Shown piece by piece: positions 25,707-35,373 of a DNA stretch of 64,000 nucleotides (its first letter is position 1; each line of letters starts with the position of its first letter). The stretch comes from Mameliella sp. MMSF_3455 (lineage in GTDB: Bacteria > Pseudomonadota > Alphaproteobacteria > Rhodobacterales > Rhodobacteraceae): the NCBI RefSeq assembly GCF_030733205.1, contig NZ_JASHJL010000011.1, forward strand, positions 1 through 64,000. The letters run 5' to 3'. The notes beneath the pieces are model-generated. The model was not told the DNA's origin. It saw only the letters and a list, made by a program, of their open reading frames with translations, and searched no databases. The position numbers and the translations under genes are program-made.

Positions 25707-26717
25707 ATGGATTTTCTCAACGCCATCGTGGCGCTATCCAACTTCGTGATCATCCCGGCGATGGCCTATGGCAGCCAGCTGGCGCTTGGCGCGCTGGGGG
25801 TCACGCTGATCTATGGCATCCTGCGGTTTTCGAATTTCGCGCACGGCGACACGATGGCCTTCGGCACGATGGTGGTGATCCTGTTCACCTGGCTTTTCCA
25901 GTCCTGGGGCATCAGCCTCGGCCCGCTGCCGACCGCGCTCTTGGCGATCCCTTTCGGCATCGCGGGCACCGCCGCGCTGGTACTGATCACCGACCGGGGC
26001 ATTTATCGGTTCTACCGGGGGCAAAAGGCGAAACCCGTGGTCTTCGTGATCGTCTCGATCGGCGTGATGTTCATCTACAACGGGCTGACCCGATTTATCC
26101 TGGGCGCCGACGACCAGCGTTTTGCCGATGGTGAACGGTTCATCATCAATGCCCGCGAATTCAAGCAGATGACCGGGCTCGACGAAGGTCTGGGCATCAA
26201 GACCACGCAGGGTCTGACCGTGGTGACGGCCATCATCGTCGTGGCGCTGCTGTTCTGGTTCCTGAACCGCACGCGCACCGGCAAATCCATGCGCGCCTAT
26301 TCCGACAACGAGGACCTGGCGCTGTTGTCGGGGATCAACCCGGAACGTGTCGTCATGGTGACATGGCTGATCGTGGCGGCACTGATCACCGTGGCGGGCA
26401 CGCTTTACGGGCTCGACAAGTCATACAAGCCCTTCACCTACTTCCAGCTTCTGCTGCCGATCTTTGCCTCGGCCATCGTCGGCGGTCTGGGCAGCCCGCT
26501 GGGCGCCATTGCCGGCGGTTTCGTCATCGCCTTTTCCGAGGTGGCGATCACATATGCCTGGAAAAAGGTGCTGGTCTACCTGATGCCCGAGGCGCTGGAG
26601 CCCTCCGGCCTCGTCCAACTCATGGCCACGGAGTACAAGTTCGCGGTCAGCTTCATGATCCTCGTGGTGGTGCTGCTCTTCAAGCCCACGGGCCTGTTCA
26701 AGGGGAAATCGGTATGA
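25707..26717 (+). CDS. LivH-like ABC transporter permease
   Basis: The 336-residue inner-membrane permease has about eight hydrophobic segments. The family block ALGALGVTLIYGILRFSNFAHGD is near the N-terminus and MRAYSDNEDLALLSGINPERV is in the inner-face coupling loop. It pairs with the LivM-like subunit to form the channel, driven by the two upstream ATPases. At 336 residues it is slightly longer than E. coli LivH (308). The stop overlaps the next start (ATGA). Confidence 0.95.
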   Translation: MDFLNAIVALSNFVIIPAMAYGSQLALGALGVTLIYGILRFSNFAHGDTMAFGTMVVILFTWLFQSWGISLGPLPTALLAIPFGIAGTAALVLITDRGIYRFYRGQKAKPVVFVIVSIGVMFIYNGLTRFILGADDQRFADGERFIINAREFKQMTGLDEGLGIKTTQGLTVVTAIIVVALLFWFLNRTRTGKSMRAYSDNEDLALLSGINPERVVMVTWLIVAALITVAGTLYGLDKSYKPFTYFQLLLPIFASAIVGGLGSPLGAIAGGFVIAFSEVAITYAWKKVLVYLMPEALEPSGLVQLMATEYKFAVSFMILVVVLLFKPTGLFKGKSV

Positions 26718-28006
26718 GCCAGTCGATCCGCACATATGCGCTTTTCGCGCTCGTCGCGCTGCTGATCATCGGCACGGGCCTTCTGCAGGGTTGGGACCTT
26801 GCCCTCGTGATCCTGAACATGGGGCTGGTCAGCGCGATCATGTCGCTGGGGGTGAACCTGCAATGGGGCATCGCCGGGCTGTTCAACGTCGGTGTCATGG
26901 GCTTTGTCGCGCTTGGCGGCATGGCCGTCGTGCTGGCCTCCGTGGATCCGGTGGCAGAGGCATGGGCCGCAGGCGGCGCCCGCGCGATCCTTGCTCTGGT
27001 CCTTGGGGCCGCCACCATCGTCGCCACGGTCCTCGCCTGGAAAAAGACCAAGAACCGCTGGCTGACCGCCGCCATCCTGATCGCGGGTTTCGTGATCTAC
27101 CGCATGGTGCGGGACCCGGGCGTCGACGCCATCGAGGCGGTCAACCCGGCAGGCACCGGTTTCCTTGGCGGCCTTGGCCTGCCGGTGGTGATCGGCTGGA
27201 TGGTCGGCGGGCTGCTGGCGGCAGGCGCGGCATGGATCATCGGCAAGACGGCCCTCGGCCTGCGTTCGGACTACCTGGCCATCGCGACGCTGGGGATCTC
27301 CGAGATCATCATTGCCATCATGAAGAACGAGGAATGGCTGACCCGCGGCGTCAAGAACGTCACCGGCCTGCCGCGCCCGGTGCCCGATGCCATCGACCTG
27401 CAGAACGATCCCGGCTTCGTCGAACGGGCCGCGAACCTTGGCTTTGACCCGACCGCCGCCTCGACTCTCTACATCAAGATCGGCTACGGGCTGATGTTCG
27501 CCGCGGTGCTGATCATCCTTCTCGTGCTGGCGCAACTTGCACTGAACTCGCCCTGGGGCCGGATGATGCGCGCGATCCGCGACAACGAGACCTCGGCCCG
27601 CGCGATGGGCAAGGACGTCACCTTCCGCCATCTGCAGGTCTTCATCCTTGGCTCGGCGATCTGCGGCATCGCCGGCGCCATGATGACCACGCTGGACGGG
27701 CAGTTGATCCCGACGTCTTATCAGCCGCTGCGCTATACCTTCCTGATCTGGGTGATGGTGATCGTCGGCGGTTCGGGCAACAACCTGGGCGCGGTCCTGG
27801 GCGGTTTCCTGATCTGGTTCCTCTGGGTGCAGGTCGAGGTACTTGGTCCCGGCTTCATGACCTGGATCACCGGCGCGCTGCCGGACGACTCGGGCCTCAA
27901 GGCGCACCTTCTCGACAGCGTGCAACACATGCGTCTGCTGACGATGGGAGTAATCTTGCTGTTGGTGCTGCGCTTCTCGCCGCGGGGATTGCTGCCGGAA
28001 CGCTGA
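26714..28006 (+). CDS. LivM-like ABC transporter permease
   Basis: The 430-residue inner-membrane protein has LQWGIAGLFNVGVMGFVALGG, ALGLRSDYLAIATLGISEII and GRMMRAIRDNETSARAMGKD, all typical of LivM. It has about ten hydrophobic segments. It completes the transporter operon (binding protein, two ATPases, two small exported proteins, two permeases). The start at 26714 overlaps the LivH-like stop; the reading frame is open upstream but that part is antiparallel noise within the LivH gene. A strong terminator follows. Confidence 0.95.
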   Translation: MSQSIRTYALFALVALLIIGTGLLQGWDLALVILNMGLVSAIMSLGVNLQWGIAGLFNVGVMGFVALGGMAVVLASVDPVAEAWAAGGARAILALVLGAATIVATVLAWKKTKNRWLTAAILIAGFVIYRMVRDPGVDAIEAVNPAGTGFLGGLGLPVVIGWMVGGLLAAGAAWIIGKTALGLRSDYLAIATLGISEIIIAIMKNEEWLTRGVKNVTGLPRPVPDAIDLQNDPGFVERAANLGFDPTAASTLYIKIGYGLMFAAVLIILLVLAQLALNSPWGRMMRAIRDNETSARAMGKDVTFRHLQVFILGSAICGIAGAMMTTLDGQLIPTSYQPLRYTFLIWVMVIVGGSGNNLGAVLGGFLIWFLWVQVEVLGPGFMTWITGALPDDSGLKAHLLDSVQHMRLLTMGVILLLVLRFSPRGLLPER

Positions 28007-28026
28007 GGCACATTGCCTGAACCGGC

Positions 28027-28060
28027 AAAGGCCCGCATCGCGTGGTGCGGGCCTTTTTCT
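28027..28060 (+). terminator. Rho-independent terminator of the liv operon
   Basis: AAAGGCCCGCA and TGCGGGCCTTT pair across an 8-base loop, running into TTTTTCTTG. It lies 21 bases after the LivM-like stop. Confidence 0.93.
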
Positions 28061-28179
28061 TGGGCCCCCGCGACGACGATCCCATGCTAAAGTCGTAGGA
28101 CCTGCGGCAGCCTGACCACTATCACCACGTCACGAAAAAGATACATTTGATATTTGGCGGACACGAAGGAGTGACCAAG

Positions 28180-28413
28180 ATGGACTGGCACGAGCTTTCA
28201 GCCAACTGGGATAGCATGTTCGGCAAACTCAAACGCCGTTTTCCAGCGATCGACCGGAACAGCCTGTCCAGGGCGCCCCGGGACCGCCGGGAGCTGACGC
28301 ATCATATCGCGGACATGCATGAATTGACCCTGCACGAGGCACATGATGCCCTGGAGGAATTCATGGACCGCGAAGCGCTGGCACGGCGGGCGAGCGAACT
28401 CGAAAGCCGCTAG
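28180..28413 (+). CDS. small helical hypothetical protein
   Basis: This 77-residue protein is charged and probably helical (MDWHELSANWDSMFGKLKRR then RRELTHHIADMHELTLHEAH), with no signal or membrane segment. AAGGAG lies 9-14 bases before the ATG, which makes it a credible gene. The N-terminal WxxLxxNWDxMxGKLK pattern faintly recalls CsbD-like stress proteins, but the rest does not match. The function is unknown. It stands alone between the liv terminator and a convergent regulator gene. Confidence 0.7.
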   Translation: MDWHELSANWDSMFGKLKRRFPAIDRNSLSRAPRDRRELTHHIADMHELTLHEAHDALEEFMDREALARRASELESR

Positions 28414-28418
28414 GCAGT

Positions 28419-29039
28419 TCAGGCCAGCGACGTCACCCAGAGGATCGTCGCATCCTCTGGTGAGACCGAAACGACGTTGTGCCCCATCGTGGCGTCGTAG
28501 TAGGCGCTGTCGCCGCGCTTCATCTCGATGGGTTCATAGAACTCGGTGTAGAGCGTGATGACCCCGGTGAGGACAAAGAGAAATTCCTCGCCGTCGTGAC
28601 GCACCCAACCGTCGAACTCCTCCATCCGCCGCGCACGCACACGGGCACGGTAAGGCAGCATCTTTTTCCGGGTCAGGGTCTCGGCCAGCAGGTCGTGTTC
28701 GTAGGTGGCTGTCGCGTGGCGCTGGCCCTCGCCCGAGCGTGTCACGACCATGCGGCCATTGACCTTGTCCTGCTGCGGCGGCGTGAAAAGCTGCGGCACA
28801 GTGATCTCAAGCCCGACTGCAAGTTTCTTGAGCGCGTCATAGGTGGGCGACATCTGCCCGTTCTCGATCTTGGACAAGGTGGATCGTGCCAGGCCGGCCT
28901 GTCGCGCTGCCTGTTCCAGCGTCCAGTTGCGTTCCTTGCGCAGATCGCGCACGCGCTGACCCAGATCGAGCGGTTCGGCCTGGGGTGTCTCGCCGCTGTC
29001 ACGGGCGATGCTGATGAGGGTCTTTGGATCACGCGACAT
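28419..29039 (-). CDS. XRE-family regulator with C-terminal cupin domain
   Basis: The 206-residue protein has an N-terminal helix-turn-helix (about 27-85; LGQRVRDLRKERNWTLEQAA, LARSTLSKIENGQMSPTYDA) and a C-terminal cupin_2 sensor domain (about 120-200; HDGEEFLFVLTGVITLY). Regulators of this build, such as PuuR, sense small metabolites. It is divergent from the acyl-CoA synthetase gene (75 bases between starts), the obvious candidate target. The ligand is unknown. Confidence 0.92.
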   Translation of the reverse strand: MSRDPKTLISIARDSGETPQAEPLDLGQRVRDLRKERNWTLEQAARQAGLARSTLSKIENGQMSPTYDALKKLAVGLEITVPQLFTPPQQDKVNGRMVVTRSGEGQRHATATYEHDLLAETLTRKKMLPYRARVRARRMEEFDGWVRHDGEEFLFVLTGVITLYTEFYEPIEMKRGDSAYYDATMGHNVVSVSPEDATILWVTSLA

Positions 29040-29114
29040 GGGCTCTTGCTATAGGCCGCGCCCCTTCCTTGTGCAAGCGCCCCTCTTGCAGGTCCCCGCG
29101 CCGCGGTCTAGGCG

Positions 29115-30644
29115 ATGGGCATGACCCTGGATGCCTCGCTTTTCGACGAGGGGCGCTTTGACCCCTGCCCCGCTCCGTTCAACCTGGCTAAGCATGTGTT
29201 GACGGCAGGGGCCGCCACCCCCGACAAGATCGCCCTGTCGGTGGTCAAACCCTCGGGCGCTCAGCGTTGGTCCTATGGAAAACTGATTGCGGCGGTGCGC
29301 GGGACGGCGACCGGCCTCTTGCAGGCGGGACTGGAACCGGGGGACATCCTGTTGATGCGGTTGGGGAACACGGTGGATTTCCCGATCGCCTACCTTGGCG
29401 CGATCGCGGCCGGCGTGGTGCCGGTGCCGACATCGTCACAGCTGACCGCGCCGGAAGTGACCCGGATCATCGAGCATCTTGCACCAAAGGCCATTCTTCG
29501 TGCCGAAAACATCCCCTGCCCGGAGACCGGTCTTCCGGTCTTCGGACCTGGGGCCTACGAGTCCTGGCACGATCTGCCGCCGACGGACTACCAGATGGGG
29601 GATCCGGACAGGCTGGCCTATATCATCTACACTTCGGGCACATCCGGCACGCCCCGTGCGGTGGGTCATGCCCACCGCGCCATCTGGGCGCGGCAGATGA
29701 TGATGGAGGGTTGGTATGGCCTGCGCGCCGAAGACCGCCTGCTGCATGCCGGCGCCTTCAACTGGACCTATACACTTGGCACCGGGTTGATGGATCCCTG
29801 GACACTGGGCGCCACGGCGCTGATCCCGGCGGCGGGCACCGATCCGGCGCAACTGGCGCTCTTGATGAAACGGTTCGAGGCGACGATCTTTGCCGCCGCG
29901 CCGGGTGTCTTTCGACAGGTGCTGAAATTCCCGGTGCCCGAGATGCCCGCCTTGCGCCATACGCTCGCCGCAGGCGAAAAACTGTCCGAGGCGTTGAGGG
30001 ATCGCTGGCGCGAGGTCACGGGAACGGAAATCTACGAGGCCTACGGCATGTCGGAGTGCTCCACTTTCATCTCTTCGGCCCCCGGTCGGCCTGCCCTGCC
30101 CGGCACGCTGGGCCGGCCACAACCGGGCCGCCGCGTCGCGATCCTGGGCGAGGACGCCGCGCCAGTCCCCTTGGGGACCGAAGGCACGATCGCCATCGAC
30201 CGTCATGACCCCGGCCTGATGCTGCGCTATGTCGGCGCGCCCGAGGCAACGGCAGAGAAATTCTGCGGTGACTGGTATCTGACCGGCGACCAGGGCGCGA
30301 TGGATTCCGAGGGAAACATCACCTATCTTGGCCGTGACGACGACATGATGAATGCGGGCGGCTACCGCGTCTCGCCGCTGGAGGTGGAGGCGGCGCTTGC
30401 GGATCTTCCGGGGATCATCGAACTGGCGGTGACGGATATCGCGGTCAAGGAGGACGTGCGCATCGTTGCCGCTTTCTATACAGCCGATGCGGAACTGGAC
30501 GAAGGGGCCCTGAAAGCCGCAGCCGCGGAACGGTTGGCCCGCTACAAGTGCCCGCGCGCCTTCATCCGCATAGACACGCTGCCACGCAATTCGAACGGGA
30601 AACTGCAACGCAAGGCGCTCAAGGATCACGTGCTGGACGGTTAA
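29115..30644 (+). CDS. AMP-dependent acyl/aryl-CoA synthetase
   Basis: The 509-residue enzyme activates a carboxylic acid with ATP to an acyl-AMP and then to the CoA thioester. It carries the P-loop YIIYTSGTSGTPRAVGHAHR, EAYGMSECSTFIS, YLTGDQG and LGRDDDMMNAGGYRVSPLEV, and ends with the catalytic-lysine motif NSNGKLQRKAL. The closest resemblance is to benzoate/aminobenzoate-type ligases, but the acid cannot be named by eye. ATG codons at 29115 and 29121 are equally possible. It is divergent from the XRE-cupin regulator gene. Confidence 0.93.
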   Translation: MGMTLDASLFDEGRFDPCPAPFNLAKHVLTAGAATPDKIALSVVKPSGAQRWSYGKLIAAVRGTATGLLQAGLEPGDILLMRLGNTVDFPIAYLGAIAAGVVPVPTSSQLTAPEVTRIIEHLAPKAILRAENIPCPETGLPVFGPGAYESWHDLPPTDYQMGDPDRLAYIIYTSGTSGTPRAVGHAHRAIWARQMMMEGWYGLRAEDRLLHAGAFNWTYTLGTGLMDPWTLGATALIPAAGTDPAQLALLMKRFEATIFAAAPGVFRQVLKFPVPEMPALRHTLAAGEKLSEALRDRWREVTGTEIYEAYGMSECSTFISSAPGRPALPGTLGRPQPGRRVAILGEDAAPVPLGTEGTIAIDRHDPGLMLRYVGAPEATAEKFCGDWYLTGDQGAMDSEGNITYLGRDDDMMNAGGYRVSPLEVEAALADLPGIIELAVTDIAVKEDVRIVAAFYTADAELDEGALKAAAAERLARYKCPRAFIRIDTLPRNSNGKLQRKALKDHVLDG

Positions 30645-30698
30645 GGGCAATCGCCCTGGCCGAACAAACCGTGTAATCAGTAGCTCAGGGAGGCTATC

Positions 30699-31343
30699 AT
30701 GATCCAGCTCGACATCTTCTCCGACCCGATCTGCCCCTGGTGCTACATCGGCAAGGCCTACCTTGACCGCGCACTGGAGGCGAACCCGGACCATCCGTTC
30801 CAGGTCCGCTGGCTGCCCTTCATGCTGAACCCGGAGATGCCCGCCGCCGGCATGGACCGGCGCGCCTATCTCGAAGGCAAGTTCGGTGGTCGGGAGGGCG
30901 CGGTGCAGGCTTATCTGCCGGTCGAGGAACACGCGGCCAAGGCCGGTTTGACCATGCACCTGGACCGGATCGAAAAGACACCGAACACCGTCGACGCCCA
31001 CCGTTTGATCCACTGGGCAGGGATCGAGGGGCGGCAGACACCCATCGTCTCGGCGCTGTTCCGAGCGTATTTCGTCGAGGGGCGTGACATCGGCGAGGCA
31101 GAGGTGCTGGCCGATGTGGCCGACAGCCTCGGCATGGATGCCAGCCTGGTGCTGCGTCTGCTGGCCTCGGACGAGGACCGGCGAGAGATCGTGGAACGCG
31201 ATGCGGCAGCGCGCGGCATGGGCATCAACTCGGTCCCGACCTTCATCGTCGCGGGGCAGCACGCGGTCCCGGGTGCCCAGCCGCCGGAGCTATGGAACCG
31301 GGTCATCGAAGAATTGCGCACCGGCGTCGATCCCGAAGCATGA
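30699..31343 (+). CDS. DsbA-family FrnE-like oxidoreductase
   Basis: The 214-residue protein has a thioredoxin fold with the CPWC active site (Cys12, Cys15, in SDPICPWCYIGK) and the cis-Pro loop NSVPTFIVAG. The helical insertion is that of FrnE/2-hydroxychromene-2-carboxylate isomerase-like proteins. There is no signal peptide, so it should act in the cytosol in thiol-disulphide chemistry. The start has GGGAGGCTATC in front. The stop overlaps the next gene (ATGA). Confidence 0.94.
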   Translation: MIQLDIFSDPICPWCYIGKAYLDRALEANPDHPFQVRWLPFMLNPEMPAAGMDRRAYLEGKFGGREGAVQAYLPVEEHAAKAGLTMHLDRIEKTPNTVDAHRLIHWAGIEGRQTPIVSALFRAYFVEGRDIGEAEVLADVADSLGMDASLVLRLLASDEDRREIVERDAAARGMGINSVPTFIVAGQHAVPGAQPPELWNRVIEELRTGVDPEA

Positions 31344-31708
31344 CGCGGCTGCGCTTTCTGACGCTTGCGCTGACGCTGGCGGCGATCATCGCCGCCGGCA
31401 CGGTCTTTTTCCGCCTGGTCGAGGGGTGGTCCTGGCTGGACTCCTATTTCTTTTCTGTCGTGACCCTGTCGACCGTGGGCTATGGCGAACTGGTGCCCCA
31501 AACACCTGCGGGCAAGATCGGCACGACGGTCTTCATCCTGCTGGGGTTGGGCATCTTCGCCGTGGCGATCCAGCAATTCGGGGTCTTTGCCATGCGCAAG
31601 CGTGAGGAACATACCGAATGGCTCATCGCGCGCCTGGGCAGCGACACGGATGCCGCCAACAGGGATGACTCGCCCGAAAGCATCGAAAAGGCGTCAAGAG
31701 AGCAATAG
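31340..31708 (+). CDS. two-helix potassium channel
   Basis: The 122-residue membrane protein has two hydrophobic segments (about 5-25 and 60-82) flanking a pore loop with the K+ selectivity filter TVGYG (45-49). This is the minimal KcsA-like layout. The C-terminus (about 83-122) is polar with no RCK domain. It is translationally coupled to the FrnE-like gene; the two are not known to share a pathway. Ion selectivity follows from the filter, and the role (membrane potential or osmotic balance) is inferred. Confidence 0.92.
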   Translation: MTRLRFLTLALTLAAIIAAGTVFFRLVEGWSWLDSYFFSVVTLSTVGYGELVPQTPAGKIGTTVFILLGLGIFAVAIQQFGVFAMRKREEHTEWLIARLGSDTDAANRDDSPESIEKASREQ

Positions 31709-31768
31709 TTTCCCGCTCCGAGTGCACGAACGGCCTTCGGTCTGTGCGTCAGATCACCGAACTTGGCC

Positions 31769-31830
31769 TTACAATCGCGGACTGTTCGGATATAGCTGGG
31801 AGTTCGAGGAAGGGCGGTTTGGCCCTTTTT
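31769..31830 (+). promoter_or_regulatory. promoter and leader hairpin of the MFS gene
   Basis: TTACAA (31769-31774), 16 bases, then TATAGC (31791-31796) is a fair sigma70 promoter. Just after the expected start lies AAGGGC-GGTTTG-GCCCTTTTT (31810-31830), a short stem with a T-run 20 bases before the ATG. It could be a weak terminator or attenuator, or the end of the upstream K+ channel transcript. Confidence 0.45.
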
Positions 31831-31849
31831 CCCGAGTCCCGAGGTTTCC

Positions 31850-33064
31850 ATGTCAAGTCTTCCCAGTAGAGGCGAGTTCATCGCCATTGTTGCGATGCTT
31901 TTTGCCAGCATTGCCTTTTCCATCGACGCCATGCTGCCCGCATTCCCCGAGCTGACGGCGCAATTCTCGCCCGACGATCCGAACCGGGTGCCGCTTATCG
32001 TCACGATCTTCATGCTGGGCATGGGAATGGGCACCTTCTTTACCGGTCCGTTGTCGGATGCGTTTGGACGCAAGGCCGTGGTGCTGGGAACCGCCGCCCT
32101 GTATATCCTGTCCGCCCTCGGCGCGCTGCTGGCGCAGAGCCTGGAAATGCTGCTGTTCGCACGCTTCATGCAGGGGCTTGGCGCCGCCGGGCCCCGTGTC
32201 GTGGCGCTGGCCATCGTGCGTGACCTTTATTCCGGGCGGGCAATGGCGCGGATCATGTCCTTTGTCATGGTGATCTTCACCATCGTTCCGGCGCTTGCCC
32301 CGACGCTGGGGGCCGGACTGATCTGGTTTGGCGGTTGGCAATCGGTGTTCTGGGCCTTTGCGATCTTCGCGACGCTGTCCAGCGGCTGGTTGGCGCTGCG
32401 CCTGCCAGAGACCCTGGCCGTCGAAGACCGGCGCCCTTTCCGCTTTGGCGCACTGAACGAGGCGCTGCGCGAAATGGTGTCACATCAGGTCGTCCGGCAA
32501 TCCATGATCGCCCAGATGCTGTGCTTTGGCGCGCTGGTGGTGATGATCTCGAACATCCAGCCGATCTATGACACCTTCTTTGACCGCGCGGGCAGCTTTC
32601 CCCTGTGGTTCGGCGGGATCGCCATCCTTTCAGCCTCGGCCAGCCTGTTGAACGCGGCTCTCGTGATGAAGATCGGCATGCGCAGGATGGTGACGATCGT
32701 CCTGACGGTCGAGGTCATTCTGAGCGCATCGATGACCTTGGTCCTGCTTGCCGGCATCGAGGGAACCGCGCTGTTTGCCTGTTTCGTGATCTGGCAGACC
32801 TCGATCTTCTTCATGATCGGCCTGACGATGGGCAATCTCAATGCCCTGGGGATGGAGCCGATGGGCCATATCGCGGGGCTGGCCGCCTCGGTCATGGGGG
32901 CGCTTGGCACGGTCGGGGCGGTCATCCTTGCGGTGCCGGTCGGTCTTGCCTTTGACGGGACACCGCTGCCCGTGGTCGCCGGGATCCTGGTTTTTTTGGT
33001 CGGTGCGCTCTGGATCATGGCCCGAATGGCCAGCCGCGAAGAGATGCAACAACCGGCCGAGTAA
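31850..33064 (+). CDS. Bcr/CflA-type MFS drug-efflux transporter
   Basis: The 404-residue inner-membrane protein has twelve hydrophobic segments. The MFS loop signature reads GPLSDAFGRKAVVLG (about 66-80), and DAMLPAFPEL in helix 1 is typical of the Bcr/CflA (DHA1) group. It probably exports drugs or other small molecules by proton antiport; the substrate is unknown. It has its own promoter with a leader hairpin and stands between the K+ channel gene and icd. Confidence 0.92.
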   Translation: MSSLPSRGEFIAIVAMLFASIAFSIDAMLPAFPELTAQFSPDDPNRVPLIVTIFMLGMGMGTFFTGPLSDAFGRKAVVLGTAALYILSALGALLAQSLEMLLFARFMQGLGAAGPRVVALAIVRDLYSGRAMARIMSFVMVIFTIVPALAPTLGAGLIWFGGWQSVFWAFAIFATLSSGWLALRLPETLAVEDRRPFRFGALNEALREMVSHQVVRQSMIAQMLCFGALVVMISNIQPIYDTFFDRAGSFPLWFGGIAILSASASLLNAALVMKIGMRRMVTIVLTVEVILSASMTLVLLAGIEGTALFACFVIWQTSIFFMIGLTMGNLNALGMEPMGHIAGLAASVMGALGTVGAVILAVPVGLAFDGTPLPVVAGILVFLVGALWIMARMASREEMQQPAE

Positions 33065-33226
33065 GCCGCCGCATCCAGACATCGCCGCCCGATTGGGCGG
33101 CGATCCTGTTTCGTCACAGGCTCACAAGACGAATTCCCGTTTCCGCCCCCTACCGCCATTGGTCCCCCGGGCAGTGATCGGCTAGAGAGGCAGGGAACTG
33201 CCGCCAGCCAACATGGGAATCGTAGG

Positions 33227-34441
33227 ATGACGAAGATCAAGGTCGACAACCCGATCGTCGAGATGGACGGGGACGAGATGACCCGCATCATGTGGGATTT
33301 CATCAAGCAAAAGCTGATCCTGCCCTACCTGGACCTCGACCTGCTGTACTACGATCTGGGGATCGAAGAACGCGATCGGACCGAGGACCAGATCACCATC
33401 GACGCCGCCGAAAAGACCAAAGAGGTCGGCGTGGCCGTCAAATGCGCCACGATCACCCCGGACGAACAGCGCGTCGAGGAATTCGGCCTGAAAAAGATGT
33501 GGAAATCGCCGAACGGGACGATCCGCAACATCCTCGGCGGTGTGGTGTTCCGCCAGCCGATCATCTGCCGCAACGTGCCGCGCCTCGTGCCCGGCTGGAC
33601 CTCTCCGATCGTCGTCGGACGCCATGCATTCGGCGATCAGTACAAAGCCACGGATTTCCATTTCCCCGGCGCCGGCAAGCTGACGATGAAATGGGAAGGC
33701 GCCGACGGCGAGGTGATCGAGCGCGAGGTCTATGACGCGCCGGATGCGGGCGTCTACATGGGCATGTACAATCAGGACGCCTCGATCCGCGACTTTGCGC
33801 GCGCCTCGCTGAACTACGGTCTGAACCTTGGCTGGCCGGTCTACCTGTCGACCAAGAACACCATCCTCAAGGCCTATGACGGCCGCTTCAAGGATCTCTT
33901 CCAAGAGGTCTACGAGGCCGAGTTCGAGGAGAAGTTCAATGAGGCCGGTATCTGGTACGAACATCGCCTGATCGACGACATGGTCGCCTGTGCCCTGAAA
34001 TGGAACGGGAAATTTGTTTGGGCCTGCAAGAACTACGATGGGGATGTCCAATCCGATACCGTGGCCCAGGGGTTCGGCAGCCTTGGCATGATGACCAGCC
34101 AGTTGATGACACCCGACGGCAAGATCGTCGAGGCCGAGGCGGCACATGGCACCGTCACTCGTCACTACCGTCAGCACCAGGCCGGACAGTCGACCTCGAC
34201 CAATTCTATCGCCTCGATCTATGCTTGGACCGGCGGTCTGAAGCACCGCGCCAAGCTGGATCAGAACGTCGCCCTGCGGGCCTTTGCCGAAACGCTGGAA
34301 CGCGTCATCGTCGAGACCGTCGAAGCCGGCCACATGACCAAGGACCTGGCGCTGCTTGTCGGCCCAGACCAGGGCTGGCTGACCACGATGGGCTTTCTCG
34401 AAAAGATCGACGAGAACCTCAACAAGGCTCTGGCCGGTTGA
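33227..34441 (+). CDS. icd: NADP-dependent isocitrate dehydrogenase (eukaryotic-like homodimeric type)
   Basis: ICDH oxidatively decarboxylates isocitrate to 2-oxoglutarate in the TCA cycle, yielding NADPH. The 404-residue product opens [19 protein letters not shown]. It contains [20 protein letters not shown], the isocitrate site [13 protein letters not shown], and [14 protein letters not shown] with [10 protein letters not shown]. This is the mitochondrial/cytosolic-like subfamily common in alphaproteobacteria, not the E. coli type. The ATG at 33227 follows a weak GGGAA. Tandem hairpins follow the stop. Confidence 0.97.
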   Translation: MTKIKVDNPIVEMDGDEMTRIMWDFIKQKLILPYLDLDLLYYDLGIEERDRTEDQITIDAAEKTKEVGVAVKCATITPDEQRVEEFGLKKMWKSPNGTIRNILGGVVFRQPIICRNVPRLVPGWTSPIVVGRHAFGDQYKATDFHFPGAGKLTMKWEGADGEVIEREVYDAPDAGVYMGMYNQDASIRDFARASLNYGLNLGWPVYLSTKNTILKAYDGRFKDLFQEVYEAEFEEKFNEAGIWYEHRLIDDMVACALKWNGKFVWACKNYDGDVQSDTVAQGFGSLGMMTSQLMTPDGKIVEAEAAHGTVTRHYRQHQAGQSTSTNSIASIYAWTGGLKHRAKLDQNVALRAFAETLERVIVETVEAGHMTKDLALLVGPDQGWLTTMGFLEKIDENLNKALAG

Positions 34442-34497
34442 TGCCCGTTTCACGGGCAAGTGGTGCGGGCGCAGAAATATCTGCGCCCGTTTGACTT
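34442..34497 (+). terminator. tandem hairpins ending the icd transcript
   Basis: TGCCCG/CGGGCA forms a hairpin directly after the icd stop (34442-34458). A second, CGGGCGCAG/CTGCGCCCG with loop AAATAT (34466-34489), runs into TTTGACTT. The second has the form of an intrinsic terminator. Confidence 0.82.
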
Positions 34498-34530
34498 GCC
34501 AAAGGCGATGCCGACGGGCATCGGACCTGC

Positions 34531-35151
34531 ATGACCATTCTGTCTCAGCCCCCTGCCGACCGTCACAGCCTCTGGGAAGATGCCCTGGGCTTGATCGTTG
34601 GCACCTGCATGATGGCGCTGGCGATCATGTTCCTGACATCCAGCGCGCTGATCACCGGACAGATCGCGGGCCTTTCGCTGATCGTCAGCTATGCGGCGGG
34701 ATGGTCCTTTGGGGCGGTTTTCTTCGTTCTGAACCTGCCTTTCTACATTCTTGCCGTCCGGCAGATGGGGTGGCGCTTTACCCTGCGCACCTTTGCCGCC
34801 GTCGGTCTCTTGTCGCTGCAGACCGAGTATCTGCCCACGGTCCTGCGGCTGGAGCCAGTTCATCCGTTGGTCAGCGCCGTGCTCTTTGGCCTGCTGGCCG
34901 GGTTGGGCCTGATCGTGCTGTTCCGGCACGGTGCAACGCTGGGCGGCGTGGGAATCGTGGCGTTGTGGTTGCAGGATACGCGCGGCATTCCCGCGGGAAA
35001 CGTGCAGTTGGGATTTGACCTCTGTGTCTTTGCCCTGGCGCTGGCGATCTTCGACTGGATGACCGTGGCAGTGTCGCTGACGGGCGCGGTGATCCTGAAC
35101 CTGATGGTGACGATCAACCACCGCCGCGACCGTTACGTGGCCCGGTCCTGA
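34531..35151 (+). CDS. YitT-family membrane protein
   Basis: The 206-residue protein has five hydrophobic segments. It shows the YitT/DUF161 features, including SALITGQIAGLSLIVSYAAG near the N-terminus and LFRHGATLGGVGIVALWLQD in the second half. The family is widespread and of unknown function; transport has been suggested. There is no clear Shine-Dalgarno, so the ATG at 34531 rests on conservation of the N-terminal helix. It is a single gene downstream of icd. Confidence 0.88.
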   Translation: MTILSQPPADRHSLWEDALGLIVGTCMMALAIMFLTSSALITGQIAGLSLIVSYAAGWSFGAVFFVLNLPFYILAVRQMGWRFTLRTFAAVGLLSLQTEYLPTVLRLEPVHPLVSAVLFGLLAGLGLIVLFRHGATLGGVGIVALWLQDTRGIPAGNVQLGFDLCVFALALAIFDWMTVAVSLTGAVILNLMVTINHRRDRYVARS

Positions 35152-35373
35152 TCATGGCTTAAGGAGCGTTTGAAAAACGTTTTTTCAACGGCTTGCCTGC
35201 GCCTCTTCACCCATCTCCAGCGCCCTTAAACGCCCCCGGCCTTCAGCTCCGGTGGAAAAAGGGTTGCACCGCTGCTGCACCGTCACCTGCCAAACCCATC
35301 GTTGGCTTGGAAAAATCCGCCCCAACGGGCTATGACTTGGGTTGCTGCCACGCGACAGGCCCCGGAGTCCCTC

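Noticed and set aside
29436-31262. 608-residue minus-strand frame over the acyl-CoA synthetase and FrnE-like genes
   Set aside because: Antisense shadow across two unrelated conserved genes.
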